Shown piece by piece: positions 32,181 to 40,923 of a DNA stretch of 64,000 nt. Below the pieces are notes generated by a model. The model did not search any database. It was not told the DNA's origin and worked only from the letters and a program-made list of their open reading frames with translations. Location of the stretch: positions 4,154,001 through 4,218,000 of the forward strand of contig NZ_AP017422.1 of the NCBI RefSeq assembly GCF_002355595.1, written 5' to 3'. The position numbers and the translations under genes are program-made. The stretch is from Filimonas lacunae. Lineage in GTDB: Bacteria; Bacteroidota; Bacteroidia; Chitinophagales; Chitinophagaceae. How positions within the stretch are numbered: the stretch's first letter is position 1; the number at the start of each line of letters is the position of its first letter.

Positions 32181-32478
32181 ATATTGGATTTTAGGTCTAC
32201 AACTTCAATAACACGTTAGCTTGTATTGAATTCTTTTGCATCATAATATAATAAACTCCATCAGGAATGGTATATACCTGCAATATCTAAAAAAACACAT
32301 CAGATGATTCTCTGGTTACGCTACACATTAAAAATACTTCTATCCTAAACAAGTTTAAAAATGTTACGGTAACTATCCCTGAAAACAGTGAGACCATAAA
32401 ACATTCCACAGCAAGCATTATAACACATCATCAATTTCATTATCTATAAAATCACCTTACTGACAATAATAAAAAAAA
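32181..32478. other. Upstream region of the sigma factor gene
   Basis: About 300 bp without a gene, AT-rich. It contains ATGTTACGGTAAC at 32361-32373, whose core GTTACGGTAAC is a palindrome around one base. No clear -7 box was found. Confidence 0.5.
32361..32373 (-). promoter_or_regulatory. ATGTTACGGTAAC motif upstream of the sigma factor
   Basis: The most symmetric of three copies (GTTACGGTAAC), about 180 bp ahead of the sigma factor start. The other two lie upstream of the neighbouring regulator gene, so one factor may control both. Confidence 0.5.
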
Positions 32479-32494
32479 CCGCTGAGAACAGCGG
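32479..32494 (-). terminator. Terminator of the response regulator at 32534
   Basis: CCGCTG (32479-32484) pairs with CAGCGG (32489-32494) around a 4-base loop, with eight T residues after it on the minus strand. Confidence 0.85.
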
Positions 32495-32533
32495 CTTATT
32501 CTACGACATCCCCTTATAAACCCAGGTGGGGCG

Positions 32534-32968
32534 TTACACTACCCCAACCCCTTGTTTTTGCCAGACATTTTGCAGAACCAATGCGTTCAACTGGCAAGCA
32601 AACGTAGTATAATCAATATAAACCCGGGGCTTTACCAGAAACCCGGCCGCTCCTCGTGAAAGGCATATTTGCACAAGAACAGGATTAGATAAAGTAGACA
32701 TAATAAAAAATGGTACTTCTGCATAAGCTGCAATCTTTTGTAAGTTTACCATTATATCATACCCGTTTTTCCCCGGCATGTTTAAATCAGACAATATCAC
32801 ATCCGGAATAACATCCGGGTTAGCATTCAGCCAATACAGCAGGTCGTTTCCATTATTGAAAGGAGCCAGCAGGTTAAAGTAGCCCGATTTTTCAAATCCT
32901 TCCCGCATAAGCAGCTGCTCATCCACATCGTTTTCAACGATGATAATATTTCTCTTTTCCATAGTCAA
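32534..32968 (-). CDS. Single-domain response regulator (CheY-like)
   Basis: 144 residues (142 from the second Met at 32962). One receiver domain only: the acidic pair in VENDVDEQ near residue 12, the phosphoacceptor Asp61 in LSDLNMPG, the Thr/Ser in MSTLSN and the Lys in LVKPRV. There is no output domain, so it must act by protein contact or as a phosphate relay. No histidine kinase is next to it. It stands alone, ended by a strong terminator. Confidence 0.9.
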   Translation of the reverse strand: MTMEKRNIIIVENDVDEQLLMREGFEKSGYFNLLAPFNNGNDLLYWLNANPDVIPDVILSDLNMPGKNGYDIMVNLQKIAAYAEVPFFIMSTLSNPVLVQICLSRGAAGFLVKPRVYIDYTTFACQLNALVLQNVWQKQGVGVV

Positions 32969-33421
32969 TTACATAAACAGTTGTCATTAAGACACGGTAG
33001 CCAGCACAAGGCCGCCATATTTTTCTATATTTTTTTAATAGGGCCAGCATTCAGCTTTACTGGCCCTTATAAGTCACAGTTTTCTTTTGGACTAAAAACG
33101 GACATCCAAAGTATAGACACTTTTAATAAAACATTACCGCCATTGAAATGCTTCATTTTTTTATAACAGTGTATACAGCTAGGGGGTACTATTTTACTCA
33201 GGAAACCTGTATTTATCCTGGCTGCCCTATTCCCTACCCGAAAACACTTACACAATATCTTTATACCATTAACAAAATCTTCCTGCCGGCAGATGATACA
33301 AGTAAAAAAAAGAGATAGCCCTGTGCCACTCACCTAGTTAGCATATATATCCTGGCAATCCCTATCATTTATATAAAAGCGCTGGCATGATTATTCTGAG
33401 TTAATAGCAAATAACAATAAA
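32969..33421. other. Gene-free region with a hairpin
   Basis: About 450 bp. AGGGCCAG (33040-33047) and CTGGCCCT (33060-33067) form a perfect stem with a 12-base loop; the T-run lies before rather than after it on the plus strand. The only long frame (33067-33333, minus) looks random. Possibly the promoter region of the YciF-like gene. Confidence 0.4.
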
Positions 33422-33991
33422 ATGTCAAAAGCATCATCTTCTTCTAAAAGCACGAACACTGCTAAAAAACAAAAACCACCCACAACTACAGAGCCTGCCT
33501 TACTGGAGTTGTTTAAAGACGAAATAAAAGACATTTACTGGGCAGAAAAGCATTTGGTAAAAACCTTACCTAAAATGCAAAAATCGGCCACCAGCCAGGA
33601 ACTGGCAGGCGCCATTGGCGAACACCTGGAAGTAACTAAAACACAGGTAGCCAGGCTGGACCAGGTTTTTGAACACCTGGGTATGAAAGCACAGGCAAAG
33701 AAATGTGAAGCTATGGAAGGATTGGCCATAGAGGGAGCCTCTATTATTGAAAACACAGAAGACGGTTCTTCTACCCGTGATGCAGGTATTATACTCGCAT
33801 CGCAAAAAATTGAACACTATGAAATAGCCACCTATGGTGCGCTGGCTCAGCTGGCAACCGTTTTAGGACTGGAAGAAGTGGCAGAATTATTGAAAACAAC
33901 ATTGACAGAGGAAAAGGAAACAGATGAAAACCTGAGCACCATTGCAGCATCTATTAACTACGAAGCAGCCACAGAAGAAGGAGAAGCGTAA
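33422..33991 (+). CDS. YciF-like DUF892 ferritin-like protein
   Basis: 189 residues. After a lysine-, serine- and threonine-rich 20-residue start comes the DUF892 four-helix bundle (about 25-175). Its metal-ligand pattern is visible in ELFKDEIKDIYWAEKHLV, EHLEVTKTQ, IEHYEIATYG and LTEEKETDENL. Members such as YciE/YciF are induced by osmotic or oxidative stress; a di-iron site is likely. It is monocistronic, followed by a terminator. Confidence 0.9.
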   Translation: MSKASSSSKSTNTAKKQKPPTTTEPALLELFKDEIKDIYWAEKHLVKTLPKMQKSATSQELAGAIGEHLEVTKTQVARLDQVFEHLGMKAQAKKCEAMEGLAIEGASIIENTEDGSSTRDAGIILASQKIEHYEIATYGALAQLATVLGLEEVAELLKTTLTEEKETDENLSTIAASINYEAATEEGEA

Positions 33992-34001
33992 GCATATTCA
34001 A

Positions 34002-34030
34002 TAGCAGGAGCACAACCTTCCTGCTATTTT
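34002..34030 (+). terminator. Terminator of the YciF-like gene
   Basis: TAGCAGGA (34002-34009) pairs with TCCTGCTA (34019-34026), followed by T residues. Confidence 0.85.
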
Positions 34031-34123
34031 TACTTATACAACCCGGTACCTAAAAATGATACCCCTGCCGCAACCTCACTTGCACATATACCCTTTTCCT
34101 TTCAATGCCGTAAATAGTAATTA

Positions 34124-35269
34124 ATGGATATAATATGTTTCTCCCATCTGCGATGGGATTTCGTGTATCAGCGCCCGCAACATTTAATGGGCAGGTTTGC
34201 CAGGCAAGGACGTGTGTTTTACGTAGAGGAACCTCAGTTTCACGCAACAGAAGATCATTTTGTAACGCATGTAAGTGAGGAAGCTGTGATAGTGATACAG
34301 CCGCACCTGGAAAAAGGTGCAGAAGAAGCCGATGTACCCCTGCGGCAATACCTGCTTTTAAAAGCTTTGCTGGATAAAAACAGGGTTACACAATATATGT
34401 GCTGGTATTATACGCCCATGGCCCTGCCATTGGGTAGTTTATGCAACCCGCATCTGGTAGTGTATGATTGTATGGATGAATTGTCGGCCTTTAAATTTGC
34501 ACCACCTGAACTAAAGCGGCTGGAAAAAAAACTACTGGCATCTGCACACCTGGTGTTTACAGGTGGCCAAAGTCTTTATGAAGTCAGAAAGCATCAGCAT
34601 GCCAACATCCACCCCTTTCCCAGCAGCATTGACAAGGCGCATTTTCATAAAGCGCGCACCATTCATATAGACCCGGCCGATCAACAGCACATTCCTTATC
34701 CGCGCCTGGGATTTTGTGGCGTATTGGATGAACGCCTGGATATCCCTTTGCTTACCTACATTGCCACGCAACAACCTGCCTGGCAACTGGTGCTGGTTGG
34801 CCCTGTAGTAAAAATAGAGCCCGATAGCTTACCACAATTACCCAATATTCATTATTTAGGCGCTAAAGCATACGCCGATTTACCTGCGTACTTGTCAGGA
34901 TGGGACCTTGCCATGATATGCTTTGCCCTGAACGAATCTACCCGGTACATCAGCCCCACCAAAACACCCGAATACCTGGCAGCAGGAAAACCTGTTGTAT
35001 CTACAGCTATTACAGATGTTGTTAATCCCTATGGTATAAAACATCTGGTGCATATTGCCCGTACGCCACAGGAATTTGTAGAAAAAGCAGCCAGCGAGCT
35101 GGCCATACAGGAGAAGGAGCAGTGGTTGAAAAGTGTAGACAACTACCTGGTAAATATGTCATGGGATGGCACCGTACGCAAAATGCTTCAGTTAATAGAA
35201 ACAGCCAGGTTGCATAACAATACCTATTTATTACCTGCAAAGATCTACACCTATGCACAGTCCATTTAG
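34124..35269 (+). CDS. GT1-like glycosyltransferase
   Basis: 381 residues, GT-B fold. The start FSHLRWDFVYQRPQHLMGR is typical of a group of Bacteroidota and proteobacterial glycosyltransferases, sometimes fused to UDP-galactopyranose mutase. The C-terminal donor-binding part has FCGVLDERLD, PTKTPEYLAAGKPVVST and VNPYGIKHLV. It transfers a sugar, probably in the cytosol, to an unknown acceptor. The stop overlaps the next gene by 17 bp, so the two are translationally coupled. Confidence 0.85.
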   Translation: MDIICFSHLRWDFVYQRPQHLMGRFARQGRVFYVEEPQFHATEDHFVTHVSEEAVIVIQPHLEKGAEEADVPLRQYLLLKALLDKNRVTQYMCWYYTPMALPLGSLCNPHLVVYDCMDELSAFKFAPPELKRLEKKLLASAHLVFTGGQSLYEVRKHQHANIHPFPSSIDKAHFHKARTIHIDPADQQHIPYPRLGFCGVLDERLDIPLLTYIATQQPAWQLVLVGPVVKIEPDSLPQLPNIHYLGAKAYADLPAYLSGWDLAMICFALNESTRYISPTKTPEYLAAGKPVVSTAITDVVNPYGIKHLVHIARTPQEFVEKAASELAIQEKEQWLKSVDNYLVNMSWDGTVRKMLQLIETARLHNNTYLLPAKIYTYAQSI

Positions 35270-36407
35270 ATCGTTCTGGATGGCTGGCTTTGAATGTACA
35301 GATCAGCTCAATGCTTTCGGTAACCGGGTTGACTTTTTACACATTACAGGACACCTGCATCATATAGAATCGGATTTTAGAAATGTAAGCCTGTTTCAGA
35401 TGCAAACAGTACGGGAAGGCATCTGCTGGAGCCAGGTGGAGAAAAAGCCCTATCAATACGACTGGAGCCGTGTGGCACGTGTAATACATTATGCCAAGGC
35501 CAACGACATCCAGGTTATATGGGATATGTGCCATTTTGGCTATCCGGATGATCTTACTCCTTTACATCCTCATTTCACCACCAGGTTTGCTGCACTGTGC
35601 ATGTCCTTTATTCAATTTTACCGCAGCATTAGTCCTTCCGACACCTTAATTATCACCCCTATTAACGAGGTTAGCTTTATATCATGGCTGGGCGGCGAAG
35701 TGGCGGGCACCACACCTTATTGTTCAGGAAATGGCTGGGATGTAAAATACGCTTTAATGAAAGCCTACATTAAAGGGATAGAAGCCTGCAACATGCTGGA
35801 CAACAATATCCGTTTTCTGACTACAGAACCCCTGGTAAGTATTGTGGCACCTTTAGAGGCCAGTGAAGCAGAATCTGCATTTGCCATACAGCAACATGAA
35901 GAACAATTCCAGGTACTGGATATACTATCCGGCAAAATATGTCCGGAACTTGGCGGCAGGCCCGAATATCTGGATATTCTCGGATTTAATTACTACTACA
36001 GTAATCAATGGATCGCAGGAACAGGCACCTCTTTACCCTGGTTAAATGAAATACCCGATAGCAGGTGGCGCTCTTTAAGCAGCTTATTACTGGAAGCTTA
36101 TCAACGTTACCAACGCCCGTTTATACTCAGTGAAACCAGTCATCCCGGAAAAGAACGCCCCTTATGGATTGATTTTATTGCCGCGGAATGTGCTATAGTA
36201 CTTGCATATGCCCCGTTATGGGGCATATGCTGGTATCCGGCTATTGATAGACCCGACTGGGATCATTTAACACCCTGGCACAGATCAGGCCTTTGGGATG
36301 TAACAGACTACAACACCCTACAACGTGTTGTTCATTTCCCTACTGCCGCCGCCTTGTTAAGAGCACGCTTGCTGTTAAAACCCTATGACCGGCCTAACCG
36401 GTTGTAG
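35253..36407 (+). CDS. Glycoside hydrolase family 1-like beta-glycosidase
   Basis: 384 residues, slightly short for GH1. The acid/base is in TPINE (near residue 141) and the nucleophile in LSETSHPG (near 296), the two clan GH-A glutamates. The N-terminal WMAGFECTDQLN and QMQTVREGICWSQVE motifs belong to a Bacteroidota branch that accompanies glycosyltransferases. No signal peptide, so cytosolic. Its 17-bp overlap with the glycosyltransferase suggests the two enzymes act on the same product, perhaps as a remodelling pair. Confidence 0.85.
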   Translation: MHSPFRSFWMAGFECTDQLNAFGNRVDFLHITGHLHHIESDFRNVSLFQMQTVREGICWSQVEKKPYQYDWSRVARVIHYAKANDIQVIWDMCHFGYPDDLTPLHPHFTTRFAALCMSFIQFYRSISPSDTLIITPINEVSFISWLGGEVAGTTPYCSGNGWDVKYALMKAYIKGIEACNMLDNNIRFLTTEPLVSIVAPLEASEAESAFAIQQHEEQFQVLDILSGKICPELGGRPEYLDILGFNYYYSNQWIAGTGTSLPWLNEIPDSRWRSLSSLLLEAYQRYQRPFILSETSHPGKERPLWIDFIAAECAIVLAYAPLWGICWYPAIDRPDWDHLTPWHRSGLWDVTDYNTLQRVVHFPTAAALLRARLLLKPYDRPNRL

Positions 36408-36567
36408 TCCCTAAAGCAATTGCATAGCTTTGGAATCGCATAAATATTTTACAAAATAATCTTCCTATGGAGCAGGTAAACGCTCCAATACTCCATAAAA
36501 ATCCGGCCCACCACAATGAAGTCTTCCAGGTTTCACATGGCAGGAATTGTAATTAATAGAATAGCAT

Positions 36568-36948
36568 TTACACGGCTGACTGCATAGCATTTTCCATTGT
36601 TCCCTTATGAGCATCCCCCCACTTCTCCAGCTGCTTCCAGATGGGAATGAGATTCAAGGCACTTTCAGAAAGGTGATATTCTACCCGTGGCGGCACTTCA
36701 GCATATACACTTCTGATTACCAGACCGTTCTTTTCCAGCTCCTGCAATTGCAGGGTAAGCATGCGGTCGGTGATTTTAGGAACGCGTTTTTTGAGTTCGG
36801 AGAAACGCAGTGTGCGGTTTTCTAACTTGTACAATATCAATAGCGCCCATCTGCCATTCAGCATGTCTATGGCGTACATCATACCACAGGTATTATTGAG
36901 AAAATCGCGGTTCATGGTATTGGTAGAAGTGAGTTTGCGCTGCGCCAT
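36568..36948 (-). CDS. HxlR-family regulator
   Basis: 126 residues. Winged HTH of the HxlR/DUF24 type: NNTCGMMYAIDMLNGRWALLI at the N-terminus with the conserved Cys near residue 21, then RFSELKKRVPKITDRMLT and a wing. Single-Cys HxlR proteins sense oxidants, quinones or electrophiles. It is divergent from a flavodoxin-fold reductase, and its promoter overlaps that gene's, so it very probably controls it. Confidence 0.9.
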   Translation of the reverse strand: MAQRKLTSTNTMNRDFLNNTCGMMYAIDMLNGRWALLILYKLENRTLRFSELKKRVPKITDRMLTLQLQELEKNGLVIRSVYAEVPPRVEYHLSESALNLIPIWKQLEKWGDAHKGTMENAMQSAV

Positions 36949-36990
36949 TACTTACATTTTTGTGCGTATCATACATTGTTTTATGCACTG

Positions 36991-37019
36991 CAAAGTTACC
37001 ACATAGCCAGATACTTTTG
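36991..37019. promoter_or_regulatory. Divergent overlapping promoters, HxlR and reductase
   Basis: Minus strand: TAACTTTG (36998 to 36991), a perfect TAnnTTTG box for the HxlR gene. Plus strand: TACTTTTG (37012-37019), a perfect box for the reductase. They are 13 bp apart, so one bound repressor could block both. Confidence 0.7.
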
Positions 37020-37045
37020 TTATCCGCTTTTAAAACGGATTTATT

Positions 37046-37717
37046 ATGAAAGTACTGATAGTATTGGCGCATCCCGAGCCATTGAGCATGAATGGAGCAT
37101 TGTTTAACAAAGCAATAGAAACACTGGAAGCAGCGGGACACGAAGTAAAAACCTCTAACCTGTATGCCATGAAGTTTGATCCCATATCGGACCGGCGCAA
37201 TTTTTCACAACAGAAAAACGAAGCTTTTTTCAAGCAACAACTGGAAGAATTATACGCCGTAGAACAAGAGAACGGTTTTGCCCCCGACCTCGAAAGCGAG
37301 CAACAAAAAGTAGAATGGTGCGACCTTATGATATGGCAATTCCCTCTGTGGTGGTTTAGTGTACCCGGCATATTAAAAGGGTGGATTGATCGCATATTTG
37401 CTATGGGCCGCTTTTACGGTCAGGGAAAAATATACGAGCAGGGAGTATTCAAAGGCAAAAAAGCATTACTGTCACTCACTACCGGCAGCCCTGAAACTGC
37501 CTACCAGCCCGGAGGATTGCATGGGAATATACAGAATATTCTAAAACCTATACAAAGAGGGATATTTGAATTTACCGGATTTAGCCCGTTAACACCACAT
37601 GTAACCTATCAACCATCACGCATATCAGCAGAGGAACGTGCAATACAATTGAACAATTGGGAACAGCGACTAAAACAGATATTCGATGAAAAGGCACTAG
37701 CTACCAGCCCTTACTAG
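37046..37717 (+). CDS. NAD(P)H quinone reductase, flavodoxin_2 family
   Basis: 223 residues, NQO1/MdaB-like flavodoxin fold. FMN/FAD-binding start LIVLAHPEPLSMNGALF, then WCDLMIWQFPLWWFSVPGILKGWIDR for the flavin and dimer site. It performs two-electron reduction of quinones, avoiding semiquinone radicals. The divergent HxlR regulator and shared promoter suggest induction by quinones or electrophiles. Confidence 0.92.
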   Translation: MKVLIVLAHPEPLSMNGALFNKAIETLEAAGHEVKTSNLYAMKFDPISDRRNFSQQKNEAFFKQQLEELYAVEQENGFAPDLESEQQKVEWCDLMIWQFPLWWFSVPGILKGWIDRIFAMGRFYGQGKIYEQGVFKGKKALLSLTTGSPETAYQPGGLHGNIQNILKPIQRGIFEFTGFSPLTPHVTYQPSRISAEERAIQLNNWEQRLKQIFDEKALATSPY

Positions 37718-37727
37718 CATGCCCGAA

Positions 37728-37773
37728 AACATAAGGCATACCAATAACAGCAAAGTTTCATATGCCTTATGTT
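37728..37773 (+). terminator. Hairpin after the quinone reductase gene
   Basis: AACATAAGGCATA (37728-37740) pairs perfectly with TATGCCTTATGTT (37761-37773), 20-base loop; the tail is only moderately T-rich. Confidence 0.6.
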
Positions 37774-37858
37774 CCTATTTCACCAGGTTTAAAAAACTCG
37801 TTCTATTTTATGTAAAGCAAAACAGAATGCATCTCTATAGTAAACAAATTGTATACTG

Positions 37859-38341
37859 TTGTCAAGAATATCCTCAAAACCTTTACATCTATTAGCCCCT
37901 GCCCTCGCAATTCTGGCAGTTGCTTTACAAGTGTCAGCGATATACAATTATCTTAGCTACCCTTGTTACAAAAGGATCATTAGCCTGGCAACATATAGCC
38001 CCAAAATGGAAGCAGAGTTGAAAAAACGCGGCATACTCTTTCCACCTCCCAGACAATATATAAGCATTGAACTGGACAACAATCAGGAGACCAACAAAAT
38101 AAAACTTACTTTCTCAGCCATCAGGATACAGGAAATGATCACCCAAAACGATACCGTCAACGGCATCCATTACCACTTCACAGATCATTGCACTTATAAA
38201 AACTTTTTATGTGTATTAAATGTACTTTGCCAAATGCACCGTGTACAATGGCATATGCATGATGGCACGGATATATGGGTTTTCCAACAGTCTCCATATT
38301 ACTATAGTAGCTTTGTAATGTATCCGGATTTTTATCCCTGA
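37859..38341 (+). CDS. Hypothetical membrane-anchored protein, TTG start
   Basis: 160 residues. The only available start in frame is TTG (37859), with an upstream stop 6 codons before it; no ATG precedes the N-terminal helix (LLAPALAILAVALQVSAIYNYL). The remainder is extracytoplasmic, with NDTVNGIHYHFTDHCTYKNF and a final WVFQQSPYYY. I recall Bacteroidota families with the phrase QNDT-GIHYHF but no function. The possibility that its 5' end was lost cannot be excluded. Confidence 0.55.
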   Translation: MSRISSKPLHLLAPALAILAVALQVSAIYNYLSYPCYKRIISLATYSPKMEAELKKRGILFPPPRQYISIELDNNQETNKIKLTFSAIRIQEMITQNDTVNGIHYHFTDHCTYKNFLCVLNVLCQMHRVQWHMHDGTDIWVFQQSPYYYSSFVMYPDFYP

Positions 38342-38596
38342 CAGCTATTAACTAAAAATACACTGCACTTGTACAGCACAAATACAAAGTTGAGGCAGCA
38401 GCTCCACCCCCCTTTATAACATCCAGGGATGGTTTTATAAAATTCACCATATTTATTTAACAGATTCAAACCGGCAATCATTATCTCACGTAGATGTATT
38501 GACGTTGCATTCAGCTAACCACCGTTTCTTTCTATTGAAGATCGAACCAGAGTAGCCGTCTTGTACTCTTATTGATAAATCACTAAAAACAAACTG
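38342..38596. other. Intergenic region ahead of the ferritin-like pair
   Basis: About 255 bp without a gene. I see no clear promoter box or hairpin. Confidence 0.4.
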
Positions 38597-39289
38597 ATGA
38601 CCGAATTAAATCCATCTTCCGATGAGGTGATCTCTCGGAGCGCGCCAGACTCTGGAAACGTGTCACGGCGAAAATTCCTATCCTTTGCAGGAGCCGCTTC
38701 CGGCCTTGTTGCAGTAGCAGCGATAGCCTGTAAAAAAAGTGGAAATGACGACAACAGCACTAGTGTAGGCAGCGGCGATACAGGTGTATTGAATTACGCT
38801 TACGCCCTGGAGCAGCTGGAAGCCGCATTTTATATACAGGTAGCCGCTAACGCCAGCTTTACCAGCATTTTCAGTTCGGATGAACAAGCGTTGTTAACGG
38901 GCATACGTGATCATGAAATTGCCCATCGCGAGTTTTTCAAAACAGCATTAAGTACCAATGCTATTGGTGCATTGGAAGTAGATTTCAGTAGCATTAATTT
39001 CAGTAACCGGGCCAGCGTACTGGGCACAGCTAAAGCCTTTGAAGACCTGGGAGTGTCGGCCTACAACGGAGCGGGCAATCTCATCACTAATGGCGATTAC
39101 CTGGTACTTGCCGGCAAAATAGTATCTGTAGAAGCACGCCATGCGGCTTACATCAGGGACCTGATTTCCAATGGCACCTTCTCTGACTCTACAGATGCGA
39201 ATGGAATGGATACAGCTATGACACCTCAGGCTGTGGTAGCAGTGGCCAATGGGTACCTGAAAACCAAAATAAACGCAAACGGCCTGTAA
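38597..39289 (+). CDS. Exported ferritin-like (Ferritin_2) protein with Tat-like signal
   Basis: 230 residues. A twin-arginine signal SRRKFLSFAGAASG lies at about residues 23-36, with a possible lipobox AIACK after it. The ferritin-like four-helix bundle carries EQLEAAFYIQV, HEIAHREFF, AKAFEDLGVSAYNGAG and EARHAAYIRDL, which give the usual ExxH metal ligands. The family (desiccation-associated Ferritin_2) is present in many Bacteroidota; its role is not established. Cotranscribed with the next gene, 25 bp away. Confidence 0.85.
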   Translation: MTELNPSSDEVISRSAPDSGNVSRRKFLSFAGAASGLVAVAAIACKKSGNDDNSTSVGSGDTGVLNYAYALEQLEAAFYIQVAANASFTSIFSSDEQALLTGIRDHEIAHREFFKTALSTNAIGALEVDFSSINFSNRASVLGTAKAFEDLGVSAYNGAGNLITNGDYLVLAGKIVSVEARHAAYIRDLISNGTFSDSTDANGMDTAMTPQAVVAVANGYLKTKINANGL

Positions 39290-39314
39290 TGCTTAACACA
39301 TTAAAACGATTGTC

Positions 39315-40163
39315 ATGAACTTACAAAACATATTATCGGAAATAGAGAAAGTAGATCCGGATCTGGAAGAAAGAATGGGTTCGCGCCGTTCAGCCTTGAG
39401 AGACTTTGCCCACCTGGGTGGAAAAGTGGCCTTAACAGCACTTCCTTTGGCACTGGGTTCGTTCTTTAATAAATCTTACGGGCAATCTACCAACGCCACG
39501 GTTCTGGAAATTTTAAACTACGCATTAACCTTAGAGTACCTGGAAGCGGAGTTTTATGCTACAGCGCTTACTAAAACCAGTATTACTTTTCCTACCGATG
39601 CAGCTAAAGCCGCCATTACTAAAATTAAAAATGACGAAGCTGCACACGTTACCTTTTTGAAAACAGCTATTGCAGGAGCTGGTGGAACAGCCATAGCCAA
39701 ACCTACTTTTAATTTTGAAAACAATGCCACTTTCGGCAATGTGTTTCTCAACTATACTACTTTCCTGGCAGTAGCTCAGGCATTTGAAGATACCGGTGTA
39801 AGGGCTTATAAAGGAAGAGCTAAAGAACTGGTAAAAGGTGGCGCTTACCTTACTGCCGCCTTAAACATTCATTCTGTAGAAGCACGTCACGCTTCTCATA
39901 TCCGCCAGATGCGTCGCGCTGCTGCCGGGGGCGGTCAAACTGCTATGAAACCCTGGATCACAGGCGCAAATGACAGCGGCATAGGCGCATCGGTGAATGC
40001 AGTATACGCAGGAGAAGATAACACGGTGCAGGGCGGTGTAACTATTACCAACCTTGCCGGCGTAAGTGGCAACATTTCTGTAAACGCCGCAACGGAAGCT
40101 TTTGACGAACCATTGTCGAAAGCAGAGGTATTGGTAATAGCGAATTTATTTATTACAGCGTAA
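39315..40163 (+). CDS. Second exported ferritin-like (Ferritin_2) protein
   Basis: 282 residues. Signal region SRRSALRDFAHLGGKVALTA, probably Tat, ending near SYGQS. The ferritin-like bundle keeps the ligands TLEYLEAEFY, DEAAHVTFL, AQAFEDTGVRAYKG and EARHASHIRQM. Related to the gene before it, but with an extra C-terminal segment of about 60 residues. The pair looks like a duplication kept as one operon; partners or substrates cannot be named. Confidence 0.85.
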   Translation: MNLQNILSEIEKVDPDLEERMGSRRSALRDFAHLGGKVALTALPLALGSFFNKSYGQSTNATVLEILNYALTLEYLEAEFYATALTKTSITFPTDAAKAAITKIKNDEAAHVTFLKTAIAGAGGTAIAKPTFNFENNATFGNVFLNYTTFLAVAQAFEDTGVRAYKGRAKELVKGGAYLTAALNIHSVEARHASHIRQMRRAAAGGGQTAMKPWITGANDSGIGASVNAVYAGEDNTVQGGVTITNLAGVSGNISVNAATEAFDEPLSKAEVLVIANLFITA

Positions 40164-40192
40164 GATAAACATACCCTTACTATAAAATGCAA

Positions 40193-40227
40193 AAGCCGGG
40201 GAAGGTAAAATATCCCTGGTTTTTTTG
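40193..40227 (+). terminator. Terminator of the ferritin-like pair
   Basis: AAGCCGGGGA (40193-40202) pairs with TCCCTGGTTT (40213-40222) with G-U pairs, followed by T residues. Confidence 0.7.
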
Positions 40228-40229
40228 CG

Positions 40230-40793
40230 TTATAAGCTATCCAGCGGTTTACGCTTGTTTTCTTTGATCTGCTTAAAATGACTGGGCGTCAGGCCCGTTA
40301 CTTTTTTAAACTGGCTACTCAGATAAGCCACACTGGAATAATGGAGCTTATCCGATATTTCGCTTAACGATAACTCATTATACACCAACAACTCTTTTAC
40401 GCGCTCTATTTTCTGTGCAATAAAATACTTTTCAATGGTAATGCCTTCTACTTCTGAAAACAGGTTAGACAGGGAATGATATTCGTAGTGGAGCTCCCCG
40501 CTTAACAGATCGGACAGATTGGTTTTAACAGCACAATTTTCCTGGTGCACCAGCCGGATAATCACGCCTTTGATCTTTTCAATCATCCTGCTATTCTTAT
40601 CGTCTATCAGCTCAAAGCCCACCTCTTTAAAGGCAGCGCCTATTAAAGCTTTTTTATCAGCGGTCAGTTCTTCCTCTAACGTTACTTCACCCAGGACAAT
40701 ACTTTTAGCTACCACGCCCAGCTTGTCCAATTGGCTTTGCACCACCATTATACAGCGGTGGCACACCATATTTTTCACAAATAAACTCGTCAT
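40230..40793 (-). CDS. AraC regulator with HMA-like N-terminal domain (CxxC kept)
   Basis: 187 residues from the ATG at 40793. The N-terminal 70 residues resemble a heavy-metal-associated (HMA) domain: VKNMVCHRCIMVVQSQLDKLG has the CxxC loop where copper is bound in MerP/Atx1. The C-terminal 110 residues are an AraC HTH pair (LSLSEISDKLHYSSVAYLSS and VTGLTPSHFKQI). A metal-sensing activator is the natural reading, but has not been shown. A paralogue is at 42575 without the CxxC. Confidence 0.85.
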   Translation of the reverse strand: MTSLFVKNMVCHRCIMVVQSQLDKLGVVAKSIVLGEVTLEEELTADKKALIGAAFKEVGFELIDDKNSRMIEKIKGVIIRLVHQENCAVKTNLSDLLSGELHYEYHSLSNLFSEVEGITIEKYFIAQKIERVKELLVYNELSLSEISDKLHYSSVAYLSSQFKKVTGLTPSHFKQIKENKRKPLDSL

Positions 40794-40923
40794 TTTGCAC
40801 ACTTTACCTTTCAGATTTATTATTCTTCATTTTTCAGCTGCCGGCCATCATACCTGCCCGTACAAAAGAAAAGGGAACACATTCCAGTGCAAAGATAAGC
40901 GAATAGCCACCCGGTTGAAATGG

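Noticed and set aside
33067-33333. An 88-codon minus-strand frame
   Set aside because: Cysteine-rich random-looking sequence, no neighbour, crosses a hairpin.
36413-36432. AAAGC/GCTTT weak hairpin after the GH1-type gene
   Set aside because: Five-base arms without a T-run; not enough for a terminator call.
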